64,000 nt of DNA, taken from positions 20,682 through 84,681 of the forward strand of contig PXSA01000040.1 of NCBI GenBank assembly GCA_003023565.1, written 5' to 3'. The translations under genes and the position numbers were made by a program. Within the stretch, counting starts at the first letter, position 1; each line of letters begins with the position of its first letter. The notes beneath the pieces were generated by a model. It saw only the letters and a program-made list of their open reading frames with translations, searched no databases and was not told the DNA's origin. Shown here piece by piece: positions 62,796-64,000 of the stretch. Source of the stretch: Halobacteriales archaeon QS_9_68_17 (lineage in GTDB: Archaea > Halobacteriota > Halobacteria > Halobacteriales > Natronoarchaeaceae).

Positions 62796-64000
62796 CTACC
62801 GCTCGCCGAACCGCTCGCGCACGCTCTCGGCGTGAGCTTCGAGGCCCTCGGCCTCCGCGAGCGCCGTGACGGTGTCCCGGAGGTCGCCGAGCGAGTCCTT
62901 CGAGAGGCGCTGGACGGTCGTCGAGCGCAGGAACGTGTCGACCGAGAGGCCGCCGTGGCGCTTCGCGCCGCCGTTGGTCGGAAGGACGTGGTTGGTGCCG
63001 CTGGCGTAGTCGCCCGCGGCGACGGGCGTGTGCGGGCCGAGGAAGACGCTGCCCGCGCTGTCGATCCGCTCCAGCACGGACTCGTCGTCCTCGGCCTGGA
63101 TCGAGAGGTGCTCGGCGGCGTACTCCTCGGCGAACAGTATCGCCTCGCTCATCGACCGGGCGCGGAACACCCCGCTCGCGTCGTTGTCGAGGGCGGCGCG
63201 AACGGTCTCCGCGCGCTCGCGGCCGTCGACGCGCGCCTCGACGGCCTCGGCGATGGCGTCGGCGGTCGCCTCGTCGTCCGTGACGGCGACGGCGGAGGCG
63301 TTCTCGTCGTGTTCGGCCTGCGCGACGAGGTCCGCGGCCACGTACTCGGGGTTTGCCGTCCCGTCGGCGACGACGAGGACCTCGCTCGGCCCGGCGAGGA
63401 CGTCGATGTCGACGTCGCCGCGCACCTCGGCCTTCGCGGCGGTGACCCAGCGGTTCCCCGGGCCGACGACCGTCTGGACGCGGTGGACCGTCTCGGTGCC
63501 GTAGGCAAGCGCCGCGACGGCCTGCGCGCCGCCGACGCTGTACACCGTGTCCGCGCCGGCGGCGTGGATCGCCGCGAGCGTGACGGGGTTCATCTCCTCG
63601 GCGGGCGGGGTGGCGACCGCGACCTGCTCGACGCCCGCGACTTTCGCCGGAATCGCGCCCATCAGCGCGCTGGAGGGGTAGGCCGCGGCCCCGCCGGGGA
63701 CGTAGACGCCGACTCGTTCGAGCGGTCGGAAGCGTCGGCCGAGTTCGCGGCCCTCGGAGAACTCGCGCGTCCAGTCCTCCGGGCGTTGGGCCTCGTGGAA
63801 CTCCCGGACGTTCTCCGCGGCGTCCTCGATGGCCTCGCGGGTCTCGTCGTCGATTGCCTCGTAGGCGCGCTCTGCCTCGTCGGTGATGTCGAGGTTGCCG
63901 ACCGAGACGCCGTCGAACTCCTCGCAGAACTCTCGGACGGCCACGTCGCCCTCCTCGCGTACGCGTGAAACGATATCTCGGACGTCGTCGCGGACGGCCT
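62796..64000 (-). CDS. hisD: histidinol dehydrogenase, 5' end beyond window
   Basis: This enzyme oxidises histidinol to histidine with NAD. Motifs are RVGVYVPGGAAAYPSSALMG, TVVGPGNRWVTAAKAEV, DIDVLAGPSEVLVVAD, QAEHDENASAVAV and the metal-binding end NHVLPTNGGAKRHGGLS. The ORF track starts at an internal GTG (63944); translation continues VRDIVSRVREEGDVAVRE to the window edge, so the true start lies just past 64000. Only a short N-terminal part is missing. Confidence 0.95.
   Translation of the reverse strand, partial: AVRDDVRDIVSRVREEGDVAVREFCEEFDGVSVGNLDITDEAERAYEAIDDETREAIEDAAENVREFHEAQRPEDWTREFSEGRELGRRFRPLERVGVYVPGGAAAYPSSALMGAIPAKVAGVEQVAVATPPAEEMNPVTLAAIHAAGADTVYSVGGAQAVAALAYGTETVHRVQTVVGPGNRWVTAAKAEVRGDVDIDVLAGPSEVLVVADGTANPEYVAADLVAQAEHDENASAVAVTDDEATADAIAEAVEARVDGRERAETVRAALDNDASGVFRARSMSEAILFAEEYAAEHLSIQAEDDESVLERIDSAGSVFLGPHTPVAAGDYASGTNHVLPTNGGAKRHGGLSVDTFLRSTTVQRLSKDSLGDLRDTVTALAEAEGLEAHAESVRERFGER

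Overview
The window is haloarchaeal chromosome (class Halobacteria). The evidence is very high GC with strong G/C at third codon positions, acidic lysine-poor proteins, archaeal information-processing genes (Lhr, Dna2-like, PriS, Gins51, Cdc48, LSM, L37e, RtcB/archease, MBF1, AlaX), TATA-box promoters with short or no leaders, twin-arginine lipoprotein signals and a TrmB-regulated sugar uptake operon. I cannot name the genus from sequence alone.

Layout. 0-13.8 kb: Lhr-type helicase, DUF2071 protein, Dna2-like nuclease-helicase, small conserved proteins, zincin-type protein, M42 peptidase, LSM-L37e pair, purF, GNAT, DUF420. 13.9-17.4 kb: a lipoprotein metallo-beta-lactamase broken by a G-run frameshift and 3' truncation, then an AT-rich patch with two stacked palindromes, a 45-residue membrane micro-protein convergent with a 702-residue CHAT (caspase-like) protein, and tRNA-Leu(GAG). 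17.5-36 kb: MBF1-like factor, AlaX, a dead HTH regulator, acyl-CoA dehydrogenase, cysE, panB, hydrolases, Hsp20-like/Cdc48 pair, priS-gins51 replication pair with a peroxiredoxin fragment behind it, archease (frameshifted)-RtcB, a hairpin array, eIF2B-like protein and an epoxide-hydrolase-like protein. 36-49 kb: a sugar catabolic block on the minus strand: two TrmB-family regulators, Tat-exported binding protein, two permeases, ATPase, a small membrane protein, two Gfo/Idh/MocA dehydrogenases, a xylose-isomerase-like epimerase and an aldo/keto reductase. 49-57.4 kb: small conserved proteins, MscS channel, YdjM-like protein, PAP2 phosphatase, DUF4385 protein and dodecin, mixed with several broken genes. 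57.4-61.3 kb: accessory island with an IS6 element, a TnpB remnant, a lipoprotein beta-propeller and unfamiliar secreted-type proteins of lower GC. 61.3-64 kb: small membrane proteins, DUF2085, a TM2/zinc-ribbon protein and a 5'-truncated hisD.

Two themes stand out. First, about ten genes are broken by a single net frameshift, several in short G or C runs; either many young pseudogenes or indel errors in this assembly. Second, the best candidate for a little-described system is the CHAT protease-like gene and its convergent micro-protein, with palindromic control sites, between a truncated gene and a tRNA. Other structures worth checking are the 33.8-34.0 kb hairpin array, an exact 99-bp duplication linking two neighbouring unrelated genes, and a perfect inverted repeat between TATA box and start codon of the sugar-binding-protein gene.
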